A stretch of DNA of 64,000 bases from Gnetum montanum (taxonomy: Eukaryota; Streptophyta; Gnetopsida; Gnetales; Gnetaceae): contig MNCI01015627.1 of assembly GCA_015680685.1 (NCBI GenBank), positions 306,616 to 370,615 on the forward strand. Direction: 5' to 3'. The notes under the pieces were generated by a model that made no database searches, was not told the origin of the DNA, and saw only the letters and a program-made list of their open reading frames with translations. Position numbers and translations under genes: made by a program. Of this stretch, positions 31,701-42,309 are shown one piece after another (the first letter of the stretch is position 1; every line of letters starts with the position of its first letter).

Positions 31701-34020
31701 TTTGCTTGAGCGATTATTTCAAATGGGTTAGTGTAGCTACAATGTCCTTGTCATTGACTGCTGCATTGGGCTTGATTTCCTCCATGTGGCTTGAGAGACA
31801 GATCTCTTGCAGAGGGGACTTGGGCTTGGTTTGCTTAGCCTTCTTTGGGGTAGGGGCCCTAGTGTTTGGTTATTGCTAGTTGATTATAGCCTTTGCTTCA
31901 GCCATGAGGGTCACAAGGCACTAATTCATCCTCTTGCATTTCCATTTGGTAGGCCTACTTGGGTTACTAATGGGATTAGCCCTTGAAGGAGGAGAGACTG
32001 ATATGTTGCCCATTGTTGGGCTTCGGGTAGGTGAGGGGCCATCACATTGTGGCACCCTTATGATAAACAGTATTTTAGGAGTTATTGTGTGACCAACTCA
32101 TTGTGGCACCTTGATGATGAAATGTTGCTTAGTAGTTGTTGTTGCTGCGTCATGCTAGTTTAACTTCTTAGATGACAATTGGTTTGGAACTTTGACCACA
32201 AAGGGTGTTGTGGGTGCCTAAGGTCACACTTTGATAAAAAAGGAAGGTCTCTTACTTGTAGAGATTCAGGGGACCCTTGCCTTGTTAGGAGGTGCATAGA
32301 TCACAAAAGGTTGTTGCACAAGTTTAGGCTCGCCACCTATGCTAATGGACTTTATGACATAGGGAGCATCGTCGACGTTGAATTGGCTCACTATGTTGAG
32401 CACCAGTTGGCCCCATTCTATCATTCTTTGCAGGTCATCCTACAAAGCACAATAGTTGTCTGTGTTATGACCAAAAAATTGGTGGTAATGACCATATTGG
32501 TCCAGCTTGAAGTTTTGTGGGACTGGGGGCTTGTTTAGTATTACTAAGGTAGGGTTCCTCAACATTTTGCAATACCTATCATGTTTTTAGTGAGAAATAT
32601 CTAATATGTGATTGTATTGGATTTACTTGGATTTTAGGAGTTTCTCCAATAGTTTAGAGGGTTCCATCGGTACCAGTGTATACTTTGAATGATCCTTGCA
32701 CTCAAAGTTGGGCCTTGGGGTGGCCCTTGCTGATGTAGGTGAGTTGGTGGCTTTGTGAGTTGGGGCTTTGGGCTGCTTAGCCTTCAGGTTTCAATTGGTT
32801 GCTTTTTTGTTTGTAGCCACTATTACCACTATTATGTTTTGCTTACAAGCATGTTGGTTTTTGTAGGCCATTTAGGTTGGATCATTGTTATCTTGCGTTG
32901 CATCCTCTATGCCTTTTGTTTGGGAAAAGGCTTGGCTACGAGACTTTGGGGCTAGATAATACAGTTTGGACTTGATGAAGTCATTTACTGCACCTTTGAA
33001 GATGGCCAGTAGATGTGTCTCTAATAGGGGTTCATGCATTTCACTCAATGCAGCATTCCAACATTGGAGGAATTTTAGCATGGGCTCTAGAGGCCATTGC
33101 TTAACCTATATGAGCTGGTCAAGGGTTGCTTTAGGCTTTAGGTTGTACTTGAAGCATGTCACAAACTGGCTTATGAGATCCTTCAAAGAGGAGATTGAGG
33201 CCTTAGGTAGCATGTGATACCAGTCTAAGGCCTTGCTAGNGTAACCATCTGGCACATCCCCAAGATTGGATTAGGCATTCTAGCTAATCCAAAGCTTNNN
33301 NNNNNNNGTTGTGGAGTTTGCTAGTTTAACATCGTAGTGGATGGCTGTTGCCAATTTAACATCGTAGCAGACGAGCGTTGCCAACTTAATGTCGTAGTGG
33401 ATGGATTTAGTTGATGTGTTAGCTGAGGAATGGGCATGGTGATTGAGGTGGATGACACATGAGTGGGTTGGATGGACACCGTAGACACCGATCAGATAGG
33501 TGGGACGTAGGATGCTTGAGTTGTTTGGGGCTGGGAGGTGGCCCCTTCATGAGTATAGGGTTGGGGCAAATGCAGCAGTCACTCATAAGGAAGGTTGAAT
33601 TGGCATGGTCACCATCTCAAAGAGGATGGGTGGACTGAACCAAGGAGGGGCTGTACTAGGGAACAGTTGTTGGAAGATGGTGTAGGGGGGGCTCTCATGT
33701 TCAGAGTAGGCCTTGAACTCATCTTTCTCCTTATGTGAGGCTTCCTCATAGGTTGTCCTTGCATCAGGCTTGTTTGCATGAATGAGTTGGGATAACAGCT
33801 GGTGGTAGGACTCCGTGAGTGGGATTATGTCAAACAAGAAAGGGTTGTACTCCTATCCATTCTGGTGGACTCGTTCGTAGTCTTGTTTTGCCTCCAAATT
33901 AAGGTAATCCAAGAGTAATCCTGCTTTGATTTTGGCACGGAAAATTGTATTGTTCATGGCTTAGTGCAGCACGCTTTGGGTGGATCATGATGTCAAATGT
34001 GTTAGACATTGATGTGGAAC
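31700..34020 (-). pseudogene. Tat-1 gag
   Basis: The decayed capsid gene reads from about 34020 down. An N-terminal block (AKIKAGLLLDY.N, then FDIIPLTESYHQLLSQL near 33830) precedes a charged stretch. The core follows with SSLKDLISQFVTCFKYNLKP near 33150 and LKFLQCWNAALSEMHEP near 33060. The C-terminal part has short repeats of the form II(K/R)VPQ near 32050-32120. Two N tracts interrupt the middle. It aligns throughout with Tat-2 gag. Confidence 0.7.
33298..33307. other. Ten-N assembly gap (with a single N at 33240)
   Basis: Gap characters lie within Tat-1 gag. The sequence between the two gaps is short and still gag-like. Confidence 0.9.
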
Positions 34021-34059
34021 GTTGATCTAGATTCATATTCATAGATTGAGTTGTGAGAG

Positions 34060-34340
34060 TTACTGTTTGCAAAAAATGGCTAACTCTAAAAACTGCAGAA
34101 AAATGACTAAGTCTACCAGTAGCAAAAAACTGGCTAAGTATAAAAATGTAGGAAAGCAGCTAAGTGTAAAAATGTAGAAAAAATGGCTAAGTATAGAAAT
34201 TGCAAAAATTGATTAAGTGTAAAACTATAGAAAATTTGGCTAAGTATGANGATTAAGTGTAAAACTATAGAAAATTTGGCTAAGTATGAAAATGCAGGAA
34301 AAATGCTAAGTATGAAAATGCAGAAAATGGCTAACTCTGG
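34060..34340. repeat. Leader subrepeats of Tat-1
   Basis: Roughly 35-bp units of the form 'aaaaatggctaagtataaaaatg' lie between the primer site and gag. The copy count is inflated by the artefact at 34211-34289. Confidence 0.6.
34211..34289. other. Assembly artefact: 39-bp exact duplication around a single N
   Basis: 34211-34249 and 34251-34289 are identical 39-mers separated by N at 34250. This is two contig ends that overlap but were not merged. Confidence 0.85.
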
Positions 34341-34500
34341 TGCTACACTTGCTATGCCGGAGCTTTCCCCACTTGCTACGTTGGAGCTTGTCACGCTTGC
34401 TATGCTAGAGCTTGCTACACTTTGAGAACTTGTTACACTTTCTAGAACATTTAAATTTTTGACTAAGTGCTAATAAAAAATGTAGACAAAAATGGCATGA

Positions 34501-34517
34501 CCCTCCTTCTAGCGCCA
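34501..34517 (-). other. Primer-binding site of Tat-1
   Basis: On the minus strand TGGCGCTAGAAGGAGGG follows the 5' LTR. Tat-2 has the decayed form TAGCACTAGAAGGAGGG at 41734-41750. I do not assign the tRNA. Confidence 0.6.
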
Positions 34518-34521
34518 AAAA

Positions 34522-36217
34522 CTAGAACATGGAGAGGTCATTGGGCATACAACCTAATCCCAAATCTATGAGAGGGTTGTGCTAGAGAAAATGGAAACAA
34601 GGTGCCATGAATGGTATGGTTGGTTAGATAGAGACTTATGTGGTGTTAAAAAAACTATGTGAGAAGGGTTTATACTACATTACACACGAGCATTGGAGCT
34701 AGAGCATAGTGAGGTGTCTCGGCCTAAGAACAGTAATGTAAATGTGTAAATATGTATGAAAAAGTGATAAAATATAAGTGTTACACTAAATACCAAAGAG
34801 AAATGCTTGATAAATATAATAGAATTTGAGAATAGAAGTGCACTGCCCCAAAAAGGGGGAGCATAGCTAATTCATAAAGGGTCTCAAAAGGTACATAGTG
34901 TACAACAGGTGTAGTGGAAGCATAATCATAACCTTAGTGGTGTCAGGTTGTGAAGTTTGGTGCTCACTGTGATGAACTATGCTTGGCAGGTTGGTAGCCA
35001 TGGTGTACCATACGATGTTCTACAGGGTTGCAATGGGGCGGTAGTGTACCATGTGATGTAGCTATGCCTCTTTGCCAATGTGATGTGCTATGGGTCTTGT
35101 TCTCCCACAGAGCTATGTGTCAAGATGCCAAAGTGCCAAATGTTGAATGAAAGTGCCAACTATCCCACTGGTGAAAAATGCAAGCCCCACCTCTTCTTTT
35201 TTTTCTTCTCCCTCTCAAAACATGAGAGCATAGGGGTATTTATAGGGCTAGGGTTAGCCCAAAAATGTGGATTAGGTGCCATGTGCTAGTGCGGTGGGTG
35301 GGGCCATGAGAAAAATTAAGAAAATTTTCTAATTCTAGTGGTGACTAGAAAAATTTCAAAAATTTTCTAACTCTAGCTGCTATTCTAATCCCATGTTAAA
35401 TGTGGAATACAAGATGCTATTTGCTAGGCTCGTCCCATGTTATGTGTAGGACATGGGACGTTGGCTGCTGGGCTTGTCCCATGTTATGTATGGGACACTG
35501 GCTATTGGGCTCATCCTATGTTACGTGCAAGACACAAGATGCTGGCTACTACACTTGTCCCATGTTACATGCGGGACACAGAACACTAGTTGCTACTCTA
35601 ATTCCATGTTACGTGCAAGAAATAGGACGATGGCTACTACACTCATCCCATGTTATGTATAGGACACGAAACACTTCTTAGTGTCAAGTTGTCTATGTTG
35701 CACAACATAGTAGAGTGTAGCATGAAGACTTAGTGAACTTTTAAGTTGCCATGCTCATCAAGCTATCTACGCTACATAGTGTAGCAGAGTGTAGCATGAA
35801 TAATTTGTCAAATTTTCATGAAATTTGCAATGTTCCTTCATAGTACGCTGACCATGATATGGGATGTATTAGGATAGGCAACTTTGAAGGTTGGGAAATG
35901 TGCCAAATGTGTCTTCTATGTCAAGCTAGCTTCATAGATCCTTGTCCAACACTAATGAAAAATTCGGCACTTGAATTTGTGTTACACTTGCTATGCTGCA
36001 CAACATAGCACCAACACTTAAAAAATTTGGCAAGTTTTGACACTTCAACAAATTTGTAAAAAGTTCCATCATTCTGACACTAGAAAAATTTTGCAAATCT
36101 GGCAGTTGGGGCTGACTACACTCAACACTTAGAAAAATTTAGGTAGAGTGCCACCATCTTGACACTTAGCCAAATTTGCATCCGAGATGCTAAGACCCAA
36201 AATTTTGTGGTGTTTCA
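34522..36217 (-). repeat. Tat-1 5' LTR
   Basis: The LTR starts TGAAACACCACAAAATTTTG at 36217 on the minus strand. Relative to the 3' LTR it lacks about 24 bp at its end next to the primer site. The TATA box (CCTATAAATACCCC) lies near 35234-35247 and the tandem array at 35375-35670. Confidence 0.82.
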
Positions 36218-36222
36218 AGTTC

Positions 36223-37700
36223 ATCTAAAAATTGATTAGAGAGAAGGCTCTCCTCCTCTTTATTATCCCATATTAAGCAAGATAGATAATCAGCAATCAC
36301 ATTTTTGGTCCCTTTTCAATCTACCATAGTGAGGTCGAATTCCTATAATATATGTATGACACAAGGGCTCACCATTGGCTTTTTCATGAGAAAGTGGATT
36401 GCATTGTGGTCCGTATGCATAAATACTTTGTAACTAAGAACATAGTGCTTGAACTTTTCTAGCGCATACACCACTACCATTAGTTCTTTCTCCATGGTGG
36501 TGTAGTTTAACTGTGCCCTCACAATGCTTCAACTAGCGTAGTGGATGTAGTATGGATGTTTCTTATCATCCATCTACATGAGCACTACTCTCAAAGCATA
36601 GTTAGATGCATCTATCATAATATCGAAAGGTCTAGACTAGTTTGGTGCTTGTAGGATTGGTGTTTCTACAAGTTTCTCCTTTAATTGTTGGAATGCGTGT
36701 TCACACTCCTTGGTCTAGATGAAAGGTGCATATTTCTTTGTAAACTCTACCAATGGCTTTGCAATCTTAGAGAAATTCTTAATAAATTGCTAGTAGTAGC
36801 CAGTGTGTCCAAGGAATGACCAAACATCTTTAACAGTATCTAGTTGGTGTGTTATTCCTTGGATAACCCTTATTTTTTCTAGGTCTACCTCAATTTCTTT
36901 TTATGAAATTCGATGCCCTAGCATAATGCCTTCTTAGACCATGAGATGGCTCTTTTACTAGTTTAGCCGTAAGTTTGTTTCTACACATCTCTTCAGTACT
37001 TGCTCGAGTTAGTCTAAGGATTGCTCAAATGTAGCTCCATAGGTGGAAAATTCATCCATGAAGACTTCAACACCACTACTGATCTACTTTTGAAAGATAC
37101 TAAGGAACAAACATTGAATGGTTGCAAGGGCATTGCATAGACCAATACAATATGCAAAAGTCCCCAAGGGACTTGTGAATGTTGTCTTGGCCTAGTCTTC
37201 AGGTGCAATTTGGATTTGGTTATAGCCACTATAAGAATCCAAGAAGCTATAATAACAATGCCCAAACATGGTATCTAAGACTTGATTCACAAATGACAAA
37301 GGAAAATGATCTTTAAATGTTGCGATATTCAATAGCCTGAAGTTGATGCAAACCTATCATTTGCCTTCCTTCTTTGGTATAATTACAAGTGGGCTAACCC
37401 ACTCATTATCTATGATGGAATAGATGAACCCTACCTTGAGAAGTTTCTCTATCTTCTTCTTGATGATTTGCTTTAATTTGGGGTTTAATTGCCTCTATGG
37501 CTACCTTCTAGGCTTCATGGCCAGGTTAGTGTAGATGCGATGCTAGCATATCCTTGGATCAATTCTTATTAGCTTTGGATATGATTAATCAAAGTCTATT
37601 GACCATTTGTTTGCGACTTTCAACAACTTTTCTTTTTGTTCAAGAGAAAGTTTGGCATTAATTATGACCAAGTTACCATTCTTTAAAAATTCATACTCCA
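36223..37700 (-). pseudogene. Ath-2 reverse transcriptase and RNase H (decayed)
   Basis: These enzymes copy element RNA to DNA and remove the RNA strand. Reading with stops, RT shows VCINFRLLN near 37350, SFLDSYSGYNQI near 37245 and the catalytic box as VFMDEF at 37049-37066, where the second Asp of the normal xxDD is Glu. RNase H shows ALEKFKHYVL and a terminal IADYLSCL near 36280, then the linker SNQFLDE that abuts the Tat-1 insertion. The order RT, RNase H, then integrase beyond Tat-1 fits Athila. A dead copy. Confidence 0.8.
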
Positions 37701-37959
37701 TACTGGCTAGTAAATTATTTAGCTCTAAGGGCTCTTGCTTGAAGTGATTAGTGATTTCCAACTCTTCCCAACAAGTATCTTCATCTTCATTAAAGAGTTG
37801 GGAATGAACTTATTCAATTTTGTTCATGCCTTCAACATATGCACATGTTAGGCTCTTAGTTGGCTCCATACATATTGTGCTACTATCTAAATTAGCTATC
37901 AGCCATTGGATGCCATCCTACTTTGTGGCTGCTACATACAAACATTTCTGAATATTTAT

Positions 37960-38534
37960 CTCTTGTGCACACTAATTGCATGCTTCAATGTATGTGCTCT
38001 CGATTGACCAAATCTTTTGCACATAATTGCACCTATTATCACTGTATGTGATGCATGAAATATGATTCTTCTTAATTTTTCCTAGCTCATTTTCCCTAGA
38101 TAATTCTAAACATAGGTTCCTTATGTCCATTCTTATGTCAACATGCTTAACCAAGCTCTTCCCATAATGATGGAGAAGTCATTTTTATAGTTGTCCACCT
38201 TGATTACTAGAAAATCAATAGGATAGGACCACTCATGAATTGTGGTCACAATGTCATCCACTAATCCTAGAGAGATTGTAATCAACTAATTTGCTAATTC
38301 TAGACAAATGTTGCTCTTCTTAAGAGGTGGTAGGTTCCAAGCCTTGTACATGTCATGGGAGATGAGATTAACTCTGGAAGTAGAGTTAAGAAGAGCTTTG
38401 CATGACTCATGTCTAGCAATATGTATATAAATGAGTGGACTTCCTGGGTTAGATCTTTTTGTAAGAAGATTTCCATCCTTGATCCAATTGGAAATAGCAT
38501 GAGTTAGCATGACAATGCAAATCTGAGGTAGCAC
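37960..38534 (-). pseudogene. Ath-2 protease (decayed)
   Basis: It aligns with Ath-1 protease: GSPLIYIHIA, then ALLNSTSRVNLIS where Ath-1 has ALLDSGSGVNLIS, then NLPPLKKSNI and a late IIMGRA. The catalytic Asp has become Asn and the glycine is lost, so the enzyme is inactive. In-frame stops separate the segments at 38286-38534 and 37972-38154. The upstream linker to gag is at 38541-39100. Confidence 0.8.
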
Positions 38535-38540
38535 TTGGTT

Positions 38541-39250
38541 TGAAGGGCACTCAAGGTGTTTGATGTAGAGGATGAGGGTGCTGAAGATGTAGGGTGATTA
38601 GTTGGAGTAGATTATGAGGGTTGGAGAGGGCTATTGCATTAGAAGGAAGGCATTTTTCTTAATCAATTTTCTAGACCACTTAGCTAAAAAACAAGTTGTG
38701 AGTGTACAACCCTCATAGCATTTTGTTGTTGCAGTTGTGGAGGAATCTAATCTTGCATGGACGGGGCAGGAGGCAATTGAGTTGAAAATGAAGGTGTATG
38801 CGCAAAGGGATGCAAAGGATGATATGGATATAAATATGGGTTTTCCCCTTGGGTAGATGATGAATGTGTTCAGTGGTACTTTAGAGGGTAATAGTGATGT
38901 TGGAATGATGTATGACTTATAAAACTTCTAGGGAAGATAGGTTGCTGAACATAGTACCTATATGGATTTGGTTGCCTATAAGGGTATTATTGCCTTGATG
39001 GTGGAATTCCCCACAATTTTGGTTGGTACCACTATTGGTATTATTCATATGATTGTGAAGGCGTTCCACTTGGGTAATTAGCTTGTTGCTGTTGGTGGAA
39101 CTACCTTGGATTGCCTTGATGATAAGGCAATCACTTTAGAGCTTGCCTACGTGCTAGGTGAGGATTCAATGCATACACTCCAAACTCTTATAAAAATTTA
39201 GTCACTATGTGCTTGGGTACAAGGTGTTTGTACACACCAACTAGAGTGCA
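38541..39250 (-). pseudogene. Ath-2 gag C-terminal remnant and linker
   Basis: The P/Y/Q-rich linker aligns with 3688-4100 of Ath-1; shared plus-strand landmarks are 'ggcgttccacttgg' (39060) and 'tggtggaactaccttgg' (39095). Alignment continues a little into gag and stops at about 39250, where Ath-4 begins in the opposite orientation. Confidence 0.7.
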
Positions 39251-39289
39251 ATCCACTTCCTAATGAACAAACCAATGGTGAGCCCCCAT

Positions 39290-39775
39290 GTCATAAGGTG
39301 GCTTGTGATCTTATGGGAATTCAATCTCATGATGGTATATCGAATGAAAACCAATAATGTGATTACTGATCACTTGTCTCAGTTACAATGAAATAACAAA
39401 GAGGAGGAGAGCTCACTTTCTAATTAGTTTCTTAATGAACTCCTTTTTGCTGCTACAATAAATGAACAAGTGCCCAATGAACCTACATGGTACAATGGCA
39501 TCCTCACTTATCTTCTCACTCAAGAGATGTCATAAGAGTTAGACCACGGGAAAAAAAATAGTTTCTTCATCAAGCTAAATTCTTTATGGAGATCAACAAA
39601 TACCTGTACAAGGTGTATGCCAATGACCTAGTTTGTTGGTTTGTTCCTAATGCTAACCAACTACATGTCCTCCAAGATGCTCATGATGGTCCTTGTGGGG
39701 GCCACTATGCTAGAAGACACACAACCATTAAGATCCTGATGGTAGGGTATTATTATCCAACACTCTTCAAGGATG
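39290..39775 (+). pseudogene. Ath-4 RNase H end and integrase N-terminus
   Basis: Plus-strand reading with frame changes gives the RNase H end ITDHLSQL, the linker FLNELLFAATINEQ near 39430 and TWYNGILTYLL. The integrase zinc domain follows as an open stretch at 39586-39783: LYKVYANDLVCW, then HDGPCGGHYARRHTT and YYPTLFKDAH. The two His of the HHCC motif are visible. The gene is cut at 39780 by Tat-2 and resumes at 59164. Everything upstream of RNase H is missing at the junction with Ath-2. Confidence 0.8.
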
Positions 39776-39780
39776 CCCAC

Positions 39781-41727
39781 TAAAACACCACTAAATCTAG
39801 ACTATGGCTTCGTAATTTTGCAAAATTTTTGCTAAGTGTTGAGACTATGCTCTCCCTTAGATGGGAGTGTAGTCAACCTCTTGTGGAGAGTGTAGTTAGC
39901 AAGAAGGCTATTTTTGCACATTTTTCCTAAGTGTTGAGACTATGCTCGACCCCAATTGAGAGCATAGTTAGCCTCTCATTGAGAGCATAGTTAGTAGGAA
40001 GGCCAATTTTAGCAAATTTTTTCAAGTGTTGACACTACACTCTCCCCTAGATGGGAGCATTGTTAGCCTCTTCTGGAGAGTGTAGTTAGCCTCTCATAGA
40101 GAGCATAGTTAGTAGGAAGGCCAGTTTTGCAAATTTTTTCTAACTATTGACACAATGTCCTCCCCTAGATGGGAGTGTAGTTAGCCTCTCGTGGAGAGCA
40201 TAGTTAGTAGAAAGGATAATTTTTGCAAATTTTTCTATGTGTTGACACTACACTCTCCCCTAGATGGAATCATAATTAGTCTCTTATGGAGAGCATACTT
40301 AGCCTCTCGTGGAGAGTGTAGTCAGTAGGAAGGCCCATTTTCACAAATTTTTCTCAGTGTTGACACTACACTCGATCCCAGTTGAGAGCATAGTTAGCCT
40401 CTCATGGAGAGCATAGTCAACAAGAAGGTTAATTTTGTAAATTTTTTTTAAGTGTTAACACTATGCTTGACCCCAGTTGAGAGCGCAGTTAGCCTCTCAT
40501 GGAGAGAGTAGTTAGCATGAAGGCCATTTTTGCAATTTTTTCTAAGTGTTGAGACTATGCTCTCCCTTATATGGGAGTATAGTCAACCTCTCATGGAAAG
40601 CGTAGTTAGCTAGAATAGTCTCTAGTAGCCTCCATAGTGCAACAATGATGCAAGATACTTTCTTTTTGTATTTCCTTTTACTCAAACATTGTAACTACAC
40701 TTGACCCCACATGAGAGCATGAAGAGCATAGTCCTACAGAGCATAGTCTCTCGCTTGAATTTTTTAGGTACCTTACAATCTTCTCAGCACACACATGTGG
40801 TTGGAAATGTAGTCACAGTCTTATAATCTTGCAGAGTCCAATAGAGCATAACAAAGCACAATACCACCAAACATATCAGTACACCTCATGAATAGTGACT
40901 ATGTTAAGTGTATTCCCAACCATCCCCTCCACCACATGGTAGTCATCCTACATTTTTTGCTAACCCTAAACCTACAAATACCCACGTCCTCAAAGTTTTT
41001 AAGATTGGCAAATCGAAGGGTTGGAAAATCTAAGGAGCACTTGGGAGAAAAATAAAGGCATTTTGGCAAACCAAGAAGAGGTGAAGTTGCAAACCATCGC
41101 AAACCTCTATAGCTCAAAAGTATATTGTAGCTAACTGTAAACCATGGTGACCAACCCAATAGATGCAGACACCTTGACGAAATGCTAGTCTTCATGGCTA
41201 GACACCTCAGATACTATGACTATGTTGTCCACTGCACCTATTATACACCATGTACCTTCTAATCCCTTTTAGTATTAACTACCCTCAACCCTAGTTGGGG
41301 GTGGTGTTCTACTTCACTCTCTCTCTCCTTGCATTTTTGCACTTTATTTACTTTTTTTATTGTTTTGTCACATAGTCACATTGGAACTATGCTTAGGCAA
41401 TGGTTTCCATGCATTGACATTTCCAACTCCATCAAAACTCTTGACTATGCATGCCCCCTCATGCACCTCTTGACTACACTCAACCCCACTAACATCATAA
41501 ACACTGCAAACACTACAAACACTATCTACACCCTTAGCACCATCCTACATCAGCATCGTAACTGATCATGCTACATGCCCCATTGCATCCTATAAGTCCC
41601 TATTCAATTGACCAAACCATCCAAGGTGCCCCTTCTATACCTCTAGTAGGCCCTCATGCAGATTCGGGGTTAGGCTGTGTGCTTGTGGACCTCAGTGTTC
41701 TAGCCATCAACATTTTCAGTCGTTATA
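39781..41727 (+). repeat. Tat-2 5' LTR
   Basis: It begins TAAAACACCAC, a decayed TGAAACACCAC, and ends near GTTATA before the primer site. The TATA box of the 3' LTR appears here as CTACAAATACCC near 40972. Confidence 0.85.
39830..40620. repeat. Eight or so 90-95 bp tandem subrepeats in the Tat-2 5' LTR
   Basis: The unit has 'aaattttttctaagtgttga', 'cactatgctctcccctagat', 'gggagcatagttagcctctc' and 'gtggagagcatagttagtag' followed by 'gaaggccaattttgc'. CTCTCC and GGAGAG segments within each unit can pair into hairpins. The 3' LTR has the same array at 57255-58050. Confidence 0.85.
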
Positions 41728-41733
41728 GTTTTC

Positions 41734-41750
41734 TAGCACTAGAAGGAGGG
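41734..41750 (+). other. Primer-binding site of Tat-2
   Basis: TAGCACTAGAAGGAGGG differs by two G-to-A changes from the Tat-1 site TGGCGCTAGAAGGAGGG. Confidence 0.6.
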
Positions 41751-42309
41751 CCAAACCTCCATTTCAAACTCCGTTATGGTTTTCTCACATGCTCTCTACA
41801 TCGTAGTTGCTAGCTTCGAGCCAACATAGACCATAATACCCCTATGGACCTACTGCACGTGTAGTAGTAGCTGAATCTTAGGCCAACACAAGCATTGTCT
41901 ACTAACCTATCGATGTAGATTACACCTCACAGTTGGTCCTCCTAGGACCTTGCATAGTAACCCAAATCACACTCATTTCCACTATTGGTAAGTTCCCATT
42001 ATTTTTAGTTGGAGTGTAGTTATCCACAACATAGTTAGCATAGTCCTCTCTCTAGCGTAAAGAGTGTAGTCCGCTCTCGAACATGAAGAGCATAGCTAGC
42101 GTAGTTCACTCTCCAATGTGAAGAGCATAGTCAACATAGTTAGTGGTATTCACTGAGATAAGGTTAGATTTAGTGTAGTCCATAGTATTTTGCAACTAAA
42201 AACCTTTGCAATCCCCTTTTACAACTCAATCTATGATTATGAACTTGGATCAACCTTCGGTATCAATCTCAAACATACTTGAAATATTGCCCCTCTAACA
42301 GGAGACTAG
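41751..42309 (+). other. Tat-2 leader
   Basis: The untranslated leader has repeated 'gaagagcatagtcaac' type units at 42010-42150. No coding signal. Confidence 0.55.

Larger units (their letters stand above)
27305..36217 (-). mobile_element. Tat-1: gag-protease-only Tat-type element nested in Ath-2
   Basis: This 8.9-kb element on the minus strand has a 3' LTR (27305-29021), purine tract (29022-29036), 3' region, protease, gag, leader repeats, primer site and 5' LTR (about 34522-36217). It ends TGAAACACC...GTCACA and is flanked by AGTTC on both sides. Compared with Tat-2 it lacks RT, both RNases H, integrase and the antisense gene. Two N tracts (33240 and 33298-33307) and one false duplication at 34250 affect it. 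Confidence 0.88.
19752..39250 (-). mobile_element. Ath-2: Athila-like element with downstream ORF, split by Tat-1
   Basis: Read on the minus strand from 39250 down, the order is gag end, protease, RT, RNase H, [Tat-1], integrase, 3' non-coding, promoter-like module, leader intron, downstream ORF, purine tract and LTR-B. The 5' LTR and most of gag are missing because the head-to-head junction with Ath-4 lies at about 39250. All genes carry stops and frameshifts. Confidence 0.8.
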
